Positions 17,407 to 25,772 of a DNA stretch of 60,035 bases are shown here, piece by piece; the first letter of the stretch is position 1; every line of letters starts with the position of its first letter. Location of the stretch: contig NZ_QNRU01000004.1 of the NCBI RefSeq assembly GCF_003315235.1, positions 1 to 60,035 of the forward strand, written 5' to 3'. The notes under the pieces are model-generated. The model saw only the letters and a program-made list of their open reading frames with translations. It had not been told where the DNA came from and searched no databases. The position numbers and the translations under genes are program-made. Source of the stretch: Neisseria gonorrhoeae (GTDB lineage: Bacteria; Pseudomonadota; Gammaproteobacteria; Burkholderiales; Neisseriaceae).

Positions 17407-18378
17407 GTGAAACCGCGTTTTTATTGGGCAGCCTGCGCCGTCCTGCCGGCCGCCTGTTCGCCCGAACCTGCCGCCGAAAAAACTGTATCCGCCGCATCCC
17501 AAGCCGCATCCACACCTGTCGCCACGCTGACCGTGCCGACCGCGCGGGGCGATGCCGTTGTGCCGAAGAATCCCGAACGCGTCGCCGTGTACGACTGGGC
17601 GGCGTTGGATACGCTGACCGAGCCGGGCGTGAATGTGGGCGCAACCACCGCGCCGGTGCGCGTGGACTATTTGCAGCCTGCATTTGACAAGGCGGCAACG
17701 GTGGGGACGCTGTTTGAGCCCGATTGCGAATCCCTGCACCGCCACAATCCGCAGTTTGTCATTACCGGCGGGCCGGGTGCGGAAGCGTATGAACAGTTGG
17801 CGAAAAACGCGACCACCATAGATTTGACGGTGGACAACGGCAATATCCGCACCAGCGGCGAGAAGCAGATGGAGACCCTGTCGCGGATTTTCGGTAAGGA
17901 AGCGCGCGTGGCGGAATTGAATGCGCAGATTGACGCGCTGTTCGCCCAAAAGCGCGAAGCCGCCAAAGGCAAAGGACGCGGGCTGGTGCTGTCGGTTACA
18001 GGCAACAAGGTGTCCGCCTTCGGCACGCAATCGCGGTTGGCAAGTTGGATACACGGCGACATCGGCCTGCCGCCCGTGGACGAATCTTTACGCAACGAAG
18101 GGCACGGGCAGCCCGTTTCCTTCGAATACATCAAAGAGAAAAACCCCGGCTGGATTTTCATCATCGACCGCACCGCCGCCATCGGGCAGGAAGGGCCGGC
18201 TGCCGTGGAAGTGTTGGATAACGCGCTGGTATGCGGCACGAACGCTTGGAAGCGCAAGCAAATCATCGTCATGCCTGCCGCGAACTACATTGTCGCGGGC
18301 GGCGCGCGGCAGTTGATACAGGCGGCGGAACAGTTGAAGGCGGCGTTTGAAAAGGCAGAACCCGTTGCGGCGCAGTAG
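17407..18378 (+). CDS. Periplasmic iron-siderophore binding lipoprotein, FetB-like
   Basis: The protein, about 323 residues from a GTG, has a short lipoprotein leader ending PAACSPEP. A type III periplasmic binding protein follows (FatB/CeuE/FetB family). ERVAVYDWAALDTL opens the fold, NPQFVITGGPGAEAYEQLAKNATTIDLT forms the first lobe, and KNPGWIFIIDRTAAIGQEG with TNAWKRKQIIVMPAANYIVAGGARQLI the second. From memory it closely resembles gonococcal FetB, which binds xenosiderophores for import. No permease or ATPase gene follows. A cupin and a TonB-dependent receptor do, so it may share the permease of another locus. The GTG start is inferred; an upstream ATG would give an implausible N-terminus. 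Confidence 0.85.
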   Translation: MKPRFYWAACAVLPAACSPEPAAEKTVSAASQAASTPVATLTVPTARGDAVVPKNPERVAVYDWAALDTLTEPGVNVGATTAPVRVDYLQPAFDKAATVGTLFEPDCESLHRHNPQFVITGGPGAEAYEQLAKNATTIDLTVDNGNIRTSGEKQMETLSRIFGKEARVAELNAQIDALFAQKREAAKGKGRGLVLSVTGNKVSAFGTQSRLASWIHGDIGLPPVDESLRNEGHGQPVSFEYIKEKNPGWIFIIDRTAAIGQEGPAAVEVLDNALVCGTNAWKRKQIIVMPAANYIVAGGARQLIQAAEQLKAAFEKAEPVAAQ

Positions 18379-18410
18379 TTTTATTCAAAACAAACCACAA
18401 GGAGAACCCC

Positions 18411-18734
18411 ATGCAAAACGAAACCATCAACCTGAAACAGCACCTTGCCGCCATCAAAGAATACTGGCAGCCCGAAATCATCAACCGCCACGGGTTCCAA
18501 TTCCGCCTGGTCAAACTTTTGGGCGATTACGGCTGGCACACGCACGGATACAGCGACAAAGTGCTGTTTGCCGTGGAGGGCGACATGGCGGTGGACTTCG
18601 CCGACGGCGGCAACATGACGATACGCGAGGGCGAGATGGCGGTCGTGCCGAAGTCGGTGTCGCACCGCCCGCGTTCGGAAAACGGCTGCTCGGTGGTGCT
18701 GATTGATCTGCCCGACCCGTCCGAGGCCGCCTGA
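18411..18734 (+). CDS. Small cupin-fold protein
   Basis: The 107-residue protein has the cupin motifs. GWHTHGYSDKVLFAVEGDMAVDF resembles motif 1 (H-x-H then E) and GEMAVVPKSVSHRPRS resembles motif 2 with the final His, consistent with metal binding. It is preceded by AAGGAGAA at good spacing and lies 32 bases after the FetB-like gene, so the two are probably co-transcribed. Its role at an iron-uptake locus is unknown; metal sensing or siderophore handling is speculation. Confidence 0.75.
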   Translation: MQNETINLKQHLAAIKEYWQPEIINRHGFQFRLVKLLGDYGWHTHGYSDKVLFAVEGDMAVDFADGGNMTIREGEMAVVPKSVSHRPRSENGCSVVLIDLPDPSEAA

Positions 18735-18805
18735 AAACGAAGTTTCCGAAGGAAGCTGAGTTTCTGCGAAGCTAAAAGCAGCCTACACCTTCAATATGCC
18801 AAAAG

Positions 18806-18960
18806 CATAGAGGATTAACAAAAATCAGGACAAGGCGGCGGGCCGCAGGCAGTACAAATGGTACGGAACCGGTTCGCCCGGTGCTTGGGCGCCTTAGGGA
18901 ACCGTTCCCTTTGAGCCGGGGCGGGGCAACGCCGTACCGGTTTAAAGTTAATCCGCTATA
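18806..18960. repeat. Full-length Correia element (about 155 bp) upstream of tdfF
   Basis: The right end GTTAATCCGCTATA is intact. The left end ATAGAGGATTAAC is degenerate. The interior has the long-form insert with CCGGTTCGCCCGG and the CCGTTCCC segment associated with IHF binding. It lies between the cupin gene and the receptor, 36 bases before the receptor ATG, so it must be in the receptor's leader or supply its promoter. Confidence 0.85.
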
Positions 18961-18996
18961 CAACCCCACCGCACACCAACACACAAAGGAAACCCC

Positions 18997-21174
18997 ATGA
19001 CACGCTTCAAATACTCCCTGCTTTTTGCCGCCCTGCTACCCGTGTACGCGCAGGCCGATGTTTCTGTTTCAGACGACCCCAAACCGCAGGAAAGCACCGA
19101 ATTGCCGACCATCACCGTTACCGCCGACCGCACCGCGAGTTCCAACGACGGCTACACCGTTTCCGGCACGCACACCCCGTTCGGGCTGCCCATGACCCTG
19201 CGCGAAATCCCGCAGAGCGTCAGCGTCATCACATCGCAACAAATGCGCGACCAAAACATCAAAACGCTCGACCGCGCCCTGTTGCAGGCGACCGGCACCA
19301 GCCGCCAGATTTACGGCTCCGACCGCGCGGGCTACAACTACCTGTTCGCGCGCGGCAGCCGCATCGCCAACTACCAAATCAACGGCATCCCCGTTGCCGA
19401 CGCGCTGGCCGATACGGGCAATGCCAACACCGCCGCCTATGAGCGCGTGGAAGTCGTGCGCGGCGTGGCGGGGCTGCCGGACGGCACGGGCGAGCCTTCT
19501 GCCACCGTCAATCTGGTACGCAAACACCCGACCCGCAAGCCATTGTTTGAAGTCCGCGCCGAAGCCGGCAACCGCAAACATTTCGGGCTGGGCGCGGACG
19601 TATCGGGCAGCCTGAACGCCGAAGGCACGCTGCGCGGCCGCCTGGTTTCCACCTTCGGACGCGGCGACTCGTGGCGGCAGCTCGAACGCAGCCGCGATGC
19701 CGAACTCTACGGCATTTTGGAATACGACATCGCACCGCAAACCCGCGTCCACGCAGGCATGGACTACCAGCAGGCGAAAGAAACCGCAGACGCGCCGCTC
19801 AGCTACGCCGTGTACGACAGCCAAGGTTATGCCACCGCCTTCGGCCCAAAAGACAACCCCGCCACAAATTGGTCGAACAGCCGCAACCGTGCGCTCAACC
19901 TGTTCGCCGGCATAGAACACCGCTTCAACCAAGACTGGAAACTCAAAGCCGAATACGACTACACCCGTAGCCGCTTCCGCCAGCCCTACGGTGTGGCAGG
20001 CGTACTTTCCATCGACCACAGCACTGCCGCCACCGACCTGATTCCCGGTTATTGGCACGCCGATCCGCGCACCCACAGCGCCAGCATGTCATTGACCGGC
20101 AAATACCGCCTGTTCGGCCGCGAGCACGATTTAATCGCGGGTATCAACGGCTACAAATACGCCAGCAACAAATACGGCGAACGCAGCATCATTCCCAACG
20201 CCATTCCCAACGCCTACGAATTTTCCCGCACGGGCGCCTATCCGCAGCCATCATCGTTTGCCCAAACCATCCCGCAATACGACACCAGGCGGCAAATCGG
20301 CGGCTATCTCGCCACCCGTTTCCGCGCCGCCGACAACCTTTCGCTGATACTCGGCGGCAGATACAGCCGCTACCGCGCAGGCAGCTACAACAGCCGCACA
20401 CAAGGCATGACCTATGTGTCCGCCAACCGTTTCACCCCCTACACAGGCATCGTGTTCGATCTGACCGGCAACCTGTCGCTTTACGGCTCGTACAGCAGCC
20501 TGTTCGTCCCGCAATTGCAAAAAGACGAACACGGCAGCTACCTGAAACCCGTAACCGGCAACAATCTGGAAGCCGACATCAAAGGCGAATGGCTTGAAGG
20601 GCGTCTGAACGCATCCGCCGCCGTGTACCGCGCCCGTAAAAACAACCTCGCCACCGCAGCAGGACGCGACCAGAGCGGCAACACCTACTATCGCGCCGCC
20701 AACCAAGCCAAAACCCACGGCTGGGAAATCGAAGTCGGCGGCCGCATCACGCCCGAATGGCAGATACAGGCAGGCTACAGCCAAAGCAAACCCCGCGACC
20801 AAGACGGCAGCCGCCTGAACCCCGACAGCGTACCCGAACGCAGCTTCAAACTCTTCACCGCCTACCACTTAGCCCCCGAAGCCCCCAGCGGCCGGACCAT
20901 CGGTGCGGGTGTGCGCCGGCAGGGCGAAACCCACACCGACCCAGCCGCGCTCCACATCCCCAACCCCGCCGCCAAAGCCCGCGCCGTCGCCAACAGCCGC
21001 CAGAAAGCCTACGCCGTCGCCGACATCATGGCGCGTTACCGCTTCAATCCGCGCACCGAACTGTCGCTGAACGTGGACAACCTGTTCAACAAACACTACC
21101 GCACCCAGCCCGACCGCCACAGCTACGGCGCACTGCGGACAGTGAACGCGGCGTTTACCTATCGGTTTAAATAA
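18997..21174 (+). CDS. tdfF: TonB-dependent outer-membrane receptor, TdfF type
   Basis: The 725-residue receptor has a signal peptide (MTRFKYSLLFAALLPVYAQA), a TonB-box-like ELPTITVTADR stretch and a plug domain (residues about 50-155, MTLREIPQSVSVITSQQMRDQ). The 22-strand barrel closes with the terminal TFTYRF-K. The FhuE/FepA-like layout suggests a ferric siderophore ligand. Beside an MpeR-type regulator and a FetB-like protein it matches gonococcal TdfF, reported to be iron-repressed and needed for growth inside cervical epithelial cells. The reading frame is intact. AAAGGAAACC precedes the ATG. A Correia element lies immediately upstream. Confidence 0.88.
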   Translation: MTRFKYSLLFAALLPVYAQADVSVSDDPKPQESTELPTITVTADRTASSNDGYTVSGTHTPFGLPMTLREIPQSVSVITSQQMRDQNIKTLDRALLQATGTSRQIYGSDRAGYNYLFARGSRIANYQINGIPVADALADTGNANTAAYERVEVVRGVAGLPDGTGEPSATVNLVRKHPTRKPLFEVRAEAGNRKHFGLGADVSGSLNAEGTLRGRLVSTFGRGDSWRQLERSRDAELYGILEYDIAPQTRVHAGMDYQQAKETADAPLSYAVYDSQGYATAFGPKDNPATNWSNSRNRALNLFAGIEHRFNQDWKLKAEYDYTRSRFRQPYGVAGVLSIDHSTAATDLIPGYWHADPRTHSASMSLTGKYRLFGREHDLIAGINGYKYASNKYGERSIIPNAIPNAYEFSRTGAYPQPSSFAQTIPQYDTRRQIGGYLATRFRAADNLSLILGGRYSRYRAGSYNSRTQGMTYVSANRFTPYTGIVFDLTGNLSLYGSYSSLFVPQLQKDEHGSYLKPVTGNNLEADIKGEWLEGRLNASAAVYRARKNNLATAAGRDQSGNTYYRAANQAKTHGWEIEVGGRITPEWQIQAGYSQSKPRDQDGSRLNPDSVPERSFKLFTAYHLAPEAPSGRTIGAGVRRQGETHTDPAALHIPNPAAKARAVANSRQKAYAVADIMARYRFNPRTELSLNVDNLFNKHYRTQPDRHSYGALRTVNAAFTYRFK

Positions 21175-21436
21175 GGTCGTCTGAAAACGGAGTTTCTGCG
21201 AAGCTAAAAGCAGCCTGCACATTGAAAATGCCGCCCAAGCAAACCTGCAGTTTGCCGCCCTCTCCCTAGCCTTCTCCCACGGGGCGAGGGAATTGGGGTG
21301 CAGGCTGCCTTTAAGGTTCAGGCAAATTTTAACTTCGTTGATACTGCGCTTTAGCTTCGCAGAAGCTGCACTTTCAGACGACCTTTATGGAACACCAGAG
21401 GTACACGCATTTAAGGAATGCCGTCTGAAGCCGCCT
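21175..21436. other. Intergenic stretch after tdfF with GTCGTCTGAA repeats
   Basis: No gene is seen. Two copies of a segment with GTCGTCTGAAA / GAGTTTCTGCGAAGCTAAAAGC (and its inverse TTAGCTTCGCAGAA) bracket the stretch at about 21176-21211 and 21346-21386. They form a long imperfect inverted repeat. A similar segment lies at 18735-18780. Confidence 0.6.
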
Positions 21437-21760
21437 TCAATACCGCGCCATTTCCGCGTCAACCTCAACCGCCCACGCGTCGATGCCGCCCTGAAGGTTG
21501 TACAGGTTTTCAAAACCCGCCTCCGCCAAATACATCGCCGTATGCAGGCTGCGGATACCGTGATGGCAATACACCACAAGCGGCACATCGTCCGGCAACT
21601 CGTTTTGCCGCAGCGGAATCAGATTCATCGGGATATGCAGCGCATTTGGCAGCGAACAAACCGCCGCTTCTTCATCCGTACGCACGTCCAACAAACAAAA
21701 CATCCGCCCTTCGTCCATCCACGCCTTCAATGCCGCCGACGGAAGTTGCACAATATCCAT
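21437..21760 (-). CDS. Single-domain rhodanese-like protein
   Basis: The 107-residue protein has one rhodanese domain: FCLLDVRTDEEAAVCSLPNALHIPMNLIP, then VVYCHHGIRSLHTAMYLAEAGFENLYNLQGGIDAW. The active-site loop CHHGIRS carries the persulfide-forming Cys, as in GlpE-type sulfurtransferases. The start MDIVQLPSAALKAW at 21760 is chosen because the extension to 21808 is read through the uptake-sequence hairpin. It follows the Pcm-like gene on the same strand, separated by that hairpin. Confidence 0.85.
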   Translation of the reverse strand: MDIVQLPSAALKAWMDEGRMFCLLDVRTDEEAAVCSLPNALHIPMNLIPLRQNELPDDVPLVVYCHHGIRSLHTAMYLAEAGFENLYNLQGGIDAWAVEVDAEMARY

Positions 21761-21785
21761 CACAAACCCCCCGAAAAAAACCAAG

Positions 21786-21828
21786 CAAAATGCCGTCTGA
21801 AGCCCCAAACCCGCTTTCAGACGGCATC
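21786..21828 (-). terminator. Terminator between the Pcm-like and rhodanese genes
   Basis: ATGCCGTCTGAAGC and GCTTTCAGACGGCAT form a hairpin downstream of the Pcm-like stop on the minus strand. Confidence 0.75.
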
Positions 21829-21840
21829 ACAATCCGAACA

Positions 21841-22497
21841 TCAAAAATTAAAACTGTCGAAAGGATGGGCATCCTTGTCGTCCAAATGCGCCACCAAAGT
21901 ATCGAACAGCACCTTTTCTTCAAACACATCGCCCCTGCGCGTAATCAAAAGCGCGCGCTGCACCGGCCTGCGTCCCACAATAACCGCCATACGCCCGCCG
22001 TCCTTCAACTGTTCCTTTAACACTTCAGGCACAAGGGTTACCGCGCCGCCGACGTAAACCGCATCAAACGGCGCACCTGCGGAAAGTTCGGTCAACCCGT
22101 TATTTTGCACATAATCGATGTTTTCCAAAGACAAGCCGTCCAAAACCGCTTTGGCGCGCTTTTGCCGTTCGGCATCGATGTCGTCCGAAACCACACGGCC
22201 AGCCAGTTTTGCCAACAGAGCCGTCGCATAGCCCGAACCCGTGCCGATTTCCAAAACCGTATCGTTTTTCGTCAGCTTCAAGCCCTGCGCCAGCCGCGCC
22301 ACGATTTTCGGCTCGAGCATCTTATGACCGTTGGCAAGCGGCAGCTCCATATCCGCATACGCCAAACCCTGCAAAGACTCATCCACGAAAAGCTCGCGCG
22401 GAATCTCCTCCAAAGCGTCCAACACGTCAAAATCCAATACATCCCAAGGACGGATCTGCTGTTCGACCATATTGAACCGCGCTTTTTCAAAATCCAT
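21841..22497 (-). CDS. Protein-L-isoaspartate O-methyltransferase-like protein
   Basis: The 218-residue protein is of the Pcm family. MVEQQIRPWDVLD and IPRELFVDESLQGLAYADMELPLANGHKMLEPKIVARLAQ form the N-terminal substrate side. DTVLEIGTGSGYATALLA is the SAM-binding motif I. PFDAVYVGGAVTLVPEVLKEQLKDGGRMAVIVG completes the methyltransferase fold. Pcm repairs isoaspartyl residues. Short Pcm-like proteins of beta-proteobacteria differ from canonical Pcm in the catalytic loop, so activity on isoaspartate is inferred only. Confidence 0.85.
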   Translation of the reverse strand: MDFEKARFNMVEQQIRPWDVLDFDVLDALEEIPRELFVDESLQGLAYADMELPLANGHKMLEPKIVARLAQGLKLTKNDTVLEIGTGSGYATALLAKLAGRVVSDDIDAERQKRAKAVLDGLSLENIDYVQNNGLTELSAGAPFDAVYVGGAVTLVPEVLKEQLKDGGRMAVIVGRRPVQRALLITRRGDVFEEKVLFDTLVAHLDDKDAHPFDSFNF

Positions 22498-22599
22498 TTA
22501 GTGCTCCGTCAAATAATTGTTTTATCAATGGCAGGCATTATAAAACCACACTACCGCCGCGCCAACTTCGGCACGCGAAGCCCGCCCGTTTTGCCAGTC

Positions 22600-23106
22600 T
22601 CAAGCCGCCTGACTCGAAGCCTCAAACCGCCTCTCCAAAATCTTCGCCAGTTCGCCCAAATACAAAGCATCTGCCTCATCAAACTGCGCCAAATGTTCGC
22701 TGTCCGCGTCCAACACGCCGATACAGCGGCCGTCTGAAAACAGCGGCACGACAATCTCCGAACGCGACAAAGACGAACAGGCAATATGGTCGGGATGCGC
22801 GTTCACATCCTTAACAACCACCGTTTCACCCTTCGCCCAAGCCTGACCGCACACCCCGCGCCCGAACGGAATCCGCGTACACGCCAAAGGTCCCTGAAAC
22901 GGTGCCAAAACCAATTCGTCCGAACGCGTATCGACAAAATAAAAACCCACCCACAACCAGCCGAACGCCTCCTTCAAAACCGCCGCCGTGTTCGCCAAAT
23001 TCGCCACCCAATCCGCCTCGTCCGCCACCACAGACTCAATCTGCGGCAACACCTCACGATAAAGCGCGGCCTTGTCCGAAGCCGAAAAATGAAGCGCGTG
23101 CATCAT
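22600..23106 (-). CDS. msrC: Free methionine-(R)-sulfoxide reductase (GAF domain)
   Basis: The protein of about 168 residues is a single GAF domain. It has the three cysteines of fRMsr enzymes in ACTRIPFGRGVCGQAWA (two) and HIACSSLSRSEIVVPLF (one). These enzymes reduce free methionine-R-sulfoxide and help oxidative-stress defence; the meningococcal enzyme has been characterised. SDGRCIGVLDADSEHLAQFDE is the conserved GAF core. I prefer the paired ATGs at 23103-23106, preceded by GGGAG, to the ATG at 23127. It is separated from the Pcm-like gene by about 100 bases. Confidence 0.88.
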   Translation of the reverse strand: MMHALHFSASDKAALYREVLPQIESVVADEADWVANLANTAAVLKEAFGWLWVGFYFVDTRSDELVLAPFQGPLACTRIPFGRGVCGQAWAKGETVVVKDVNAHPDHIACSSLSRSEIVVPLFSDGRCIGVLDADSEHLAQFDEADALYLGELAKILERRFEASSQAA

Positions 23107-23285
23107 ATCTCCCATATTTGCATACATATCAGGCAGCCATTATAAAACATCCTGCCCGAAACAACATTCCAAACCGCCCCCGCAGCCGCCCGCCCCAAGT
23201 TGCGAACCCGCCGCATATCCACTAAACTTCACATTGCAACGCGCCACACGCGGCAGACAGAAAAACACGACACGGAGCAAAAAAG

Positions 23286-24059
23286 ATGTATCGCCAAATC
23301 GGAATGTGGGATCAAAAATGGGTCATCGGCAACTGGAAAATGAACGGCCGGCTCCAAAACAACAACGCACTGATGCACCGCTTCCGCATCCTCCCCACCG
23401 CCGAACGCGTCCTCATCGGACTCGCCGCCCCGACCGTTTACCTGCTGCAACTGCACAACGCCATGCAAATCGTCTTAAACAACCGCATCCTCACCTGCGC
23501 CCAAGACGTGAGCCGCTTCCCCGACAACGGCGCGTACACCGGCGAAGTGTCCGCCGAAATGCTCGCCGACACCGGCACAGACATCGTCCTCATCGGACAC
23601 TCCGAACGCAGCCTTTATTTCGGCGAAAAAAACGAAATCCAACGCCGCAAAATGGAAAACGTCCTCAACGTCGGACTCATCCCATTATTGTGCGTCGGCG
23701 AAAGCCTCGAAGAGCGCGAAACCGGCAAAGAACACGAAGTCATCGCCCATCAGCTTTCCATCCTGCAAGGGCTGGATACCAAAAACATCGCCGTCGCCTA
23801 CGAACCCGTCTGGGCAATCGGCACAGGCAAAGTCGCCACCGTCGAACAGATTGCCGATATGCACGCATTCATCTACAAAGAAATCTTGTCTTTGTGCGGA
23901 AGCGATGTTAAAATCCGCGTCCTTTACGGCGGAAGTGTGAAAGCGGACAACGCGGCCGACATCTTCGCAGTACCTTATGTGGACGGCGCACTCGTCGGCG
24001 GCGCGTCATTGTCGTACGACTCCTTTACCGCCATCATCAGTGCCGCACAAAATGCGTAG
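23286..24059 (+). CDS. tpiA: Triosephosphate isomerase
   Basis: TpiA interconverts dihydroxyacetone phosphate and glyceraldehyde-3-phosphate. The 257-residue TIM barrel shows [11 protein letters not shown] (Lys of the active site), [13 protein letters not shown] (catalytic His), [13 protein letters not shown] (catalytic Glu and loop 6) and [15 protein letters not shown] (phosphate loop). CGGAGC precedes the ATG at 23286, so the MYRQIG leader is accepted. secG follows after six bases. Confidence 0.96.
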   Translation: MYRQIGMWDQKWVIGNWKMNGRLQNNNALMHRFRILPTAERVLIGLAAPTVYLLQLHNAMQIVLNNRILTCAQDVSRFPDNGAYTGEVSAEMLADTGTDIVLIGHSERSLYFGEKNEIQRRKMENVLNVGLIPLLCVGESLEERETGKEHEVIAHQLSILQGLDTKNIAVAYEPVWAIGTGKVATVEQIADMHAFIYKEILSLCGSDVKIRVLYGGSVKADNAADIFAVPYVDGALVGGASLSYDSFTAIISAAQNA

Positions 24060-24065
24060 AAAAAT

Positions 24066-24416
24066 ATGGAAGCCTTCAAAACCCTAATTTGGATTATTAA
24101 TATTATTTCCGCTTTGGCCGTCATCGTGTTAGTATTGCTCCAACACGGCAAAGGCGCGGATGCCGGCGCGACCTTCGGATCGGGAAGCGGCAGCGCGCAA
24201 GGCGTATTCGGCTCTGCCGGCAACGCCAACTTCCTCAGCCGCTCGACCGCCGTTGCAGCAACATTTTTCTTCGCAACCTGCATGGCTATGGTGTATATTC
24301 ACACCCACACGACAAAACACGGTTTGGACTTCAGCAACATACGACAGACTCAGCAAGCACCCAAACCCGTAAGCAATACCGAACCTTCTGCCCCTGTTCC
24401 TCAGCAGCAGAAATAA
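24066..24416 (+). CDS. secG: Preprotein translocase subunit SecG
   Basis: SecG is a small inner-membrane subunit of the SecYEG channel. The 116-residue protein has two membrane helices (about residues 2-24 and 58-77) around the conserved VLLQHGKGADAGATFGSGS...VFGSAGNANFLSRSTA segment. It has a polar, Pro/Gln-rich tail. It lies six bases after tpiA and upstream of tRNA-Leu, the common tpiA-secG-tRNA-Leu order. Confidence 0.95.
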   Translation: MEAFKTLIWIINIISALAVIVLVLLQHGKGADAGATFGSGSGSAQGVFGSAGNANFLSRSTAVAATFFFATCMAMVYIHTHTTKHGLDFSNIRQTQQAPKPVSNTEPSAPVPQQQK

Positions 24417-24429
24417 CAGTTTTTCAAAT

Positions 24430-24515
24430 GCCGACATGGTGAAATTGGTAGACACGCTATCTTGAGGGGGTAGTGGCCGTAGGCTGTGCGAGTTCAAATC
24501 TCGCTGTCGGCACCA
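24430..24515 (+). tRNA. tRNA-Leu (anticodon GAG)
   Basis: The acceptor stem GCCGACA (24430-24436) pairs with TGTCGGC (24505-24511), followed by A and an encoded CCA. The D-arm GTGAAATTGGTAGACAC is present. The anticodon loop TTGAGGG in a CTATC/GGTAG stem gives GAG. A long variable arm (TGGCCGTAGGCTGT) marks a class II tRNA-Leu, and the T-arm is GAGTTCAAATCTC. It reads CUC and CUU codons. Confidence 0.97.
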
Positions 24516-24521
24516 ACACAC

Positions 24522-24553
24522 AAAAACGCTTAGAAATTCTAGGCGTTTTTTTT
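24522..24553 (+). terminator. Terminator after tRNA-Leu
   Basis: AAAAACGCTTAGAA and ATTCTAGGCGTTTTTTTT form a hairpin with a long T-run. Confidence 0.85.
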
Positions 24554-25137
24554 CGTTTAATCCTGTCTGATGCCATCAACCAATCCCAATCAATACAAGG
24601 ATTTCAGGCTGATTGTTATCCTGCCGTCCCCTTCCTGACTGTGCAATCCCGTCCAATCCGCCCTAATTGAACTAACCTGATTTTTTACGGTATCCGAAAA
24701 ATACCGCAAAAATAAAGCTGAACGACCACCAAATCAGGAATGCCAAGCGGAAAAGAGCTTGCGGGGAATACTGACGAACCGTAGGGAACGAGGGGGAAAC
24801 CGTCCAAGATGCAGAGCGGTTTTTTTGGGTTTTTGGAAAAAACCTATACTAGGAAGCGATACCCTTAGTTGTTACCTTGTTACCGGGGAAAAGTTAGATA
24901 AATAAGTATATGAAATATAGTGAATTAAATTTAAATCGGGACAAGGCGGCGAACCGCAGACAGTACAAATAGTACGGCAAGGCGAGGCAACGCCGTACCG
25001 GTTTAAATTTAATTCACTATAAAAATAAGAAAAAGATAAAAAATTGGTAACAAATGCGGTAACAAATGGTAACGAATCGGTAACAACTTTTGGGGTTTTC
25101 CGGTTTTTTACCGTCTTGGCAGTGGGAGCGTAGCGGA
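24554..25137. other. Non-coding stretch with GGTAAC repeats and a Correia element
   Basis: No convincing gene is seen. Four GGTAAC copies begin at 25046, 25058, 25068 and 25079, roughly one DNA helical turn apart. Two more copies in the opposite orientation (GTTACC) begin at about 24871 and 24879. A 106-bp Correia element lies between the two groups. The pattern looks like iterons or an operator, perhaps a relic of a mobile element next to the tRNA. Confidence 0.5.
24916..25021. repeat. Correia element, short form (106 bp)
   Basis: The ends TATAGTGAATTAAATTTAAA and TTTAAATTTAATTCACTATA are inverted copies with the usual ACAAGGCGGCGAACCGC interior. They are the GTGAATT end variant. Confidence 0.9.
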
Positions 25138-25275
25138 ATGAAAAGCCAAAACGCACGGAACCGCGCCTATTTTGAGCAGGAATGGCGGTTAAACCGGTTG
25201 GTTATATTGCGGGGCATAGGAAGACAGCGAAACGCGCTAAAAACGCAATTTGAGCCATTAAAAGCGATTGATTAA
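25138..25275 (+). CDS. Possible small protein (45 aa)
   Basis: The short frame MKSQNARNRAYFEQEWRLNR... ends PLKAID, basic and rich in Arg/Asn, preceded by GGGAGCG. I do not recognise it. It may be a remnant of a mobile element gene. Confidence 0.2.
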   Translation: MKSQNARNRAYFEQEWRLNRLVILRGIGRQRNALKTQFEPLKAID

Positions 25276-25346
25276 AAAATAATCAAATTAGCCGCCGGTG
25301 TTTCAGGCGGCATAAACGGAGAAATTGCAGGGTATAAAAAGGCGGC

Positions 25347-25374
25347 TTGCCGTGTTGCCTGTCTTTGGTATAAT
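25347..25374 (+). promoter_or_regulatory. Promoter of the HigBA-type operon
   Basis: TTGCCG (25347-25352) and TATAAT (25369-25374) are 16 bases apart, 31 bases before the toxin ATG. The segment AGTATCACTAAGT just downstream could be the antitoxin operator (inference). Confidence 0.6.
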
Positions 25375-25404
25375 CCCCAGTATCACTAAGTAAACGGTTG
25401 CACA

Positions 25405-25772
25405 ATGCGGATATTCAAAAACCAATGGATAGTGAAATTTGCCAAGAAGCACAAAATCAGTGATTCAGAGCTGATAGAGGCGGTAGAGCGGGCAGATAAC
25501 GGGCTGATAGATGCAGATTTGGGCGGCGCGTGATTAAGCAGCGTATAGCAAGGCAAGGGCAAGGCAGAAGCGGCGGTTATCGCAGTCTGATATTTTTCAG
25601 GCATGGAGAACGGGCGTTTTTCATGACCGCCTTTGCCAAGAACGACCGCGAAAACATCACTGATAAAGAACTTACAGAATTAAAGAAAACCGCCGCCATC
25701 ATCTTGGCAATGACAGAAACCGACATAGAGCAAGCCAAGTCAAACGGCACTTTCACGGAGATACAGCCATGA
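25405..25772 (+). pseudogene. higB: RelE/HigB-type toxin gene with a frameshift
   Basis: The first part, MRIFKNQWIVKFAKKHKISD, runs to LIDADLGGA and stops at 25533. One frame over the protein continues IKQRIARQGQGRSGGYRSLI, then FFRHGERAFFMTAFAKNDR, to the end TFTEIQP. Together they are a complete HigB2/RelE-like mRNA interferase of about 122 residues with the family's ADLGGG-x-IKQRIAR-x-GQG+SGGYR motif. The shift lies in GGGCGGCGCGTGATT, where one G appears to be missing. A GTG at 25530 could restart the C-terminal part. Its stop overlaps the antitoxin ATG (ATGA), as in normal toxin-first operons. Confidence 0.8.
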
